From positions 1 to 6,130 of the forward strand of contig CAZUWA010000051.1 in assembly GCA_964623895.1 (NCBI GenBank): a DNA stretch of 6,130 bases, read 5' to 3'. Position numbers and translations under genes: made by a program. This document shows, piece by piece, positions 5,881-6,130 of this stretch. How positions within the stretch are numbered: position 1 is the stretch's first letter; each line of letters begins with the position of its first letter. This stretch comes from UBA11512 sp964623895 (GTDB lineage: Bacteria > Bacillota > Clostridia > Oscillospirales > CAG-272). The notes beneath the pieces are model-generated. The model was not told where the DNA came from. It made no database searches and saw only the letters and a program-made list of their open reading frames with translations.

Positions 5881-6130
5881 CCTTCTTGTAAAACGAAGAA
5901 ACGAAATCGTTTTGTATTTATAAAAAAATAGAGAAATGGGATCTCGTCTTTTTAGCATTTTTTTATTTTCTTTGACGTTGGTCAATTTCCATAAAAGGAG
6001 ATTTGAAAAATACGGAACTTTATTCAATCAACGAATGTTTATTCATCCTTTTCGCATACACGTTTGTGAAAATATGACAATTATTTGCGAAAAAATTCTC
6101 TGTACATCAAGATCGTTTCAAGCCATTATT

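Larger units (their letters stand above)
5701..6130. other. AT-rich intergenic region without a convincing gene
   Basis: Apart from the operon promoter and the long hairpin, this stretch holds A/T runs, a weak 7-bp hairpin (AAAACGA 5890-5896 with TCGTTTT 5907-5913) and a 5-bp inverted repeat TTGACgttgGTCAA (5972-5985). AAGGAG at 5995-6000 resembles a Shine-Dalgarno, but the nearest start-like codon (TTG 6003) is only 2 nt away and opens a 24-codon frame. Base composition differs clearly from the coding part of the window. It may be the upstream region of a gene beyond the right edge, or hold an unrecognised RNA. Confidence 0.55.

Noticed and set aside
5931..5952. GAGA/TCTC mini-hairpin followed by CTTTTT
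   Set aside because: The stem is only 4 bp with a 7-nt loop, which is too weak to call a terminator.
5737..6027. 96-codon minus-strand reading frame in the right intergenic region
   Set aside because: It starts on TTG without a Shine-Dalgarno, runs through the long hairpin and the consensus promoter, has biased AT-driven composition and resembles no known family.
6035..6130. ATG-started plus-strand frame open to the right edge (32 codons visible)
   Set aside because: There is no Shine-Dalgarno before the ATG and the residues show no family signal, so an AT-rich chance frame is more likely. It could be reconsidered with sequence beyond the edge.

Overview
The window looks like chromosomal DNA from a Gram-positive Bacillota bacterium, most likely an anaerobic, gut-type member of Clostridia. 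The evidence is AGGAGG-type ribosome binding sites, a sigma-A promoter with exact consensus boxes, a lipoprotein signal peptide without outer-membrane features, AT-rich intergenic DNA, and three clostridial-looking proteins: a clostridial-style CotH-family protein, a divergent InlB-type B-repeat protein and a GH2 C-terminus. No phage, transposase, tRNA, rRNA or CRISPR was seen. The lineage call is inference; there is no phylogenetic marker gene.

Layout, left to right. Positions 1-143 are the upstream region of a plus-strand gene, with a TTGTTT-17-TACAAT promoter and a strong Shine-Dalgarno. Positions 144-965 (+) encode a three-TM DUF218/YdcF-SanA-like envelope protein that starts on TTG. A strong hairpin at 1012-1043 separates it from the converging minus-strand genes. 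Positions 1049-1351 (-) hold the last ~100 codons of a glycoside hydrolase family 2 gene; the rest of that gene is missing. Positions 1439-2740 (-) encode a CotH-family secreted kinase-like lipoprotein. Positions 2737-5685 (-) encode a 982-residue N-terminally anchored surface protein. It has several Ig-like modules, a transglutaminase-like domain whose catalytic Cys is replaced by His, five divergent InlB B-repeats and an acidic Ser/Pro tail. Positions 5701-6130 are AT-rich and carry no convincing gene. They hold the promoter of the minus-strand operon (TTGACA, 17 bp, TATAAT, with an extended -10 TGG) and a long 50-nt imperfect hairpin.

The two large minus-strand genes overlap by 4 bp (ATGA) and sit behind one strong promoter, so they should be cotranscribed and translationally coupled. 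Both products are predicted to lie outside the membrane: one is a modular stalk-like surface protein, the other a lipid-anchored CotH kinase-fold protein. A working hypothesis is a surface pair in which the CotH protein modifies, or works with, the large repeat protein. The GH2 fragment downstream may be all that is left of a third gene, with its native terminator still serving the operon.
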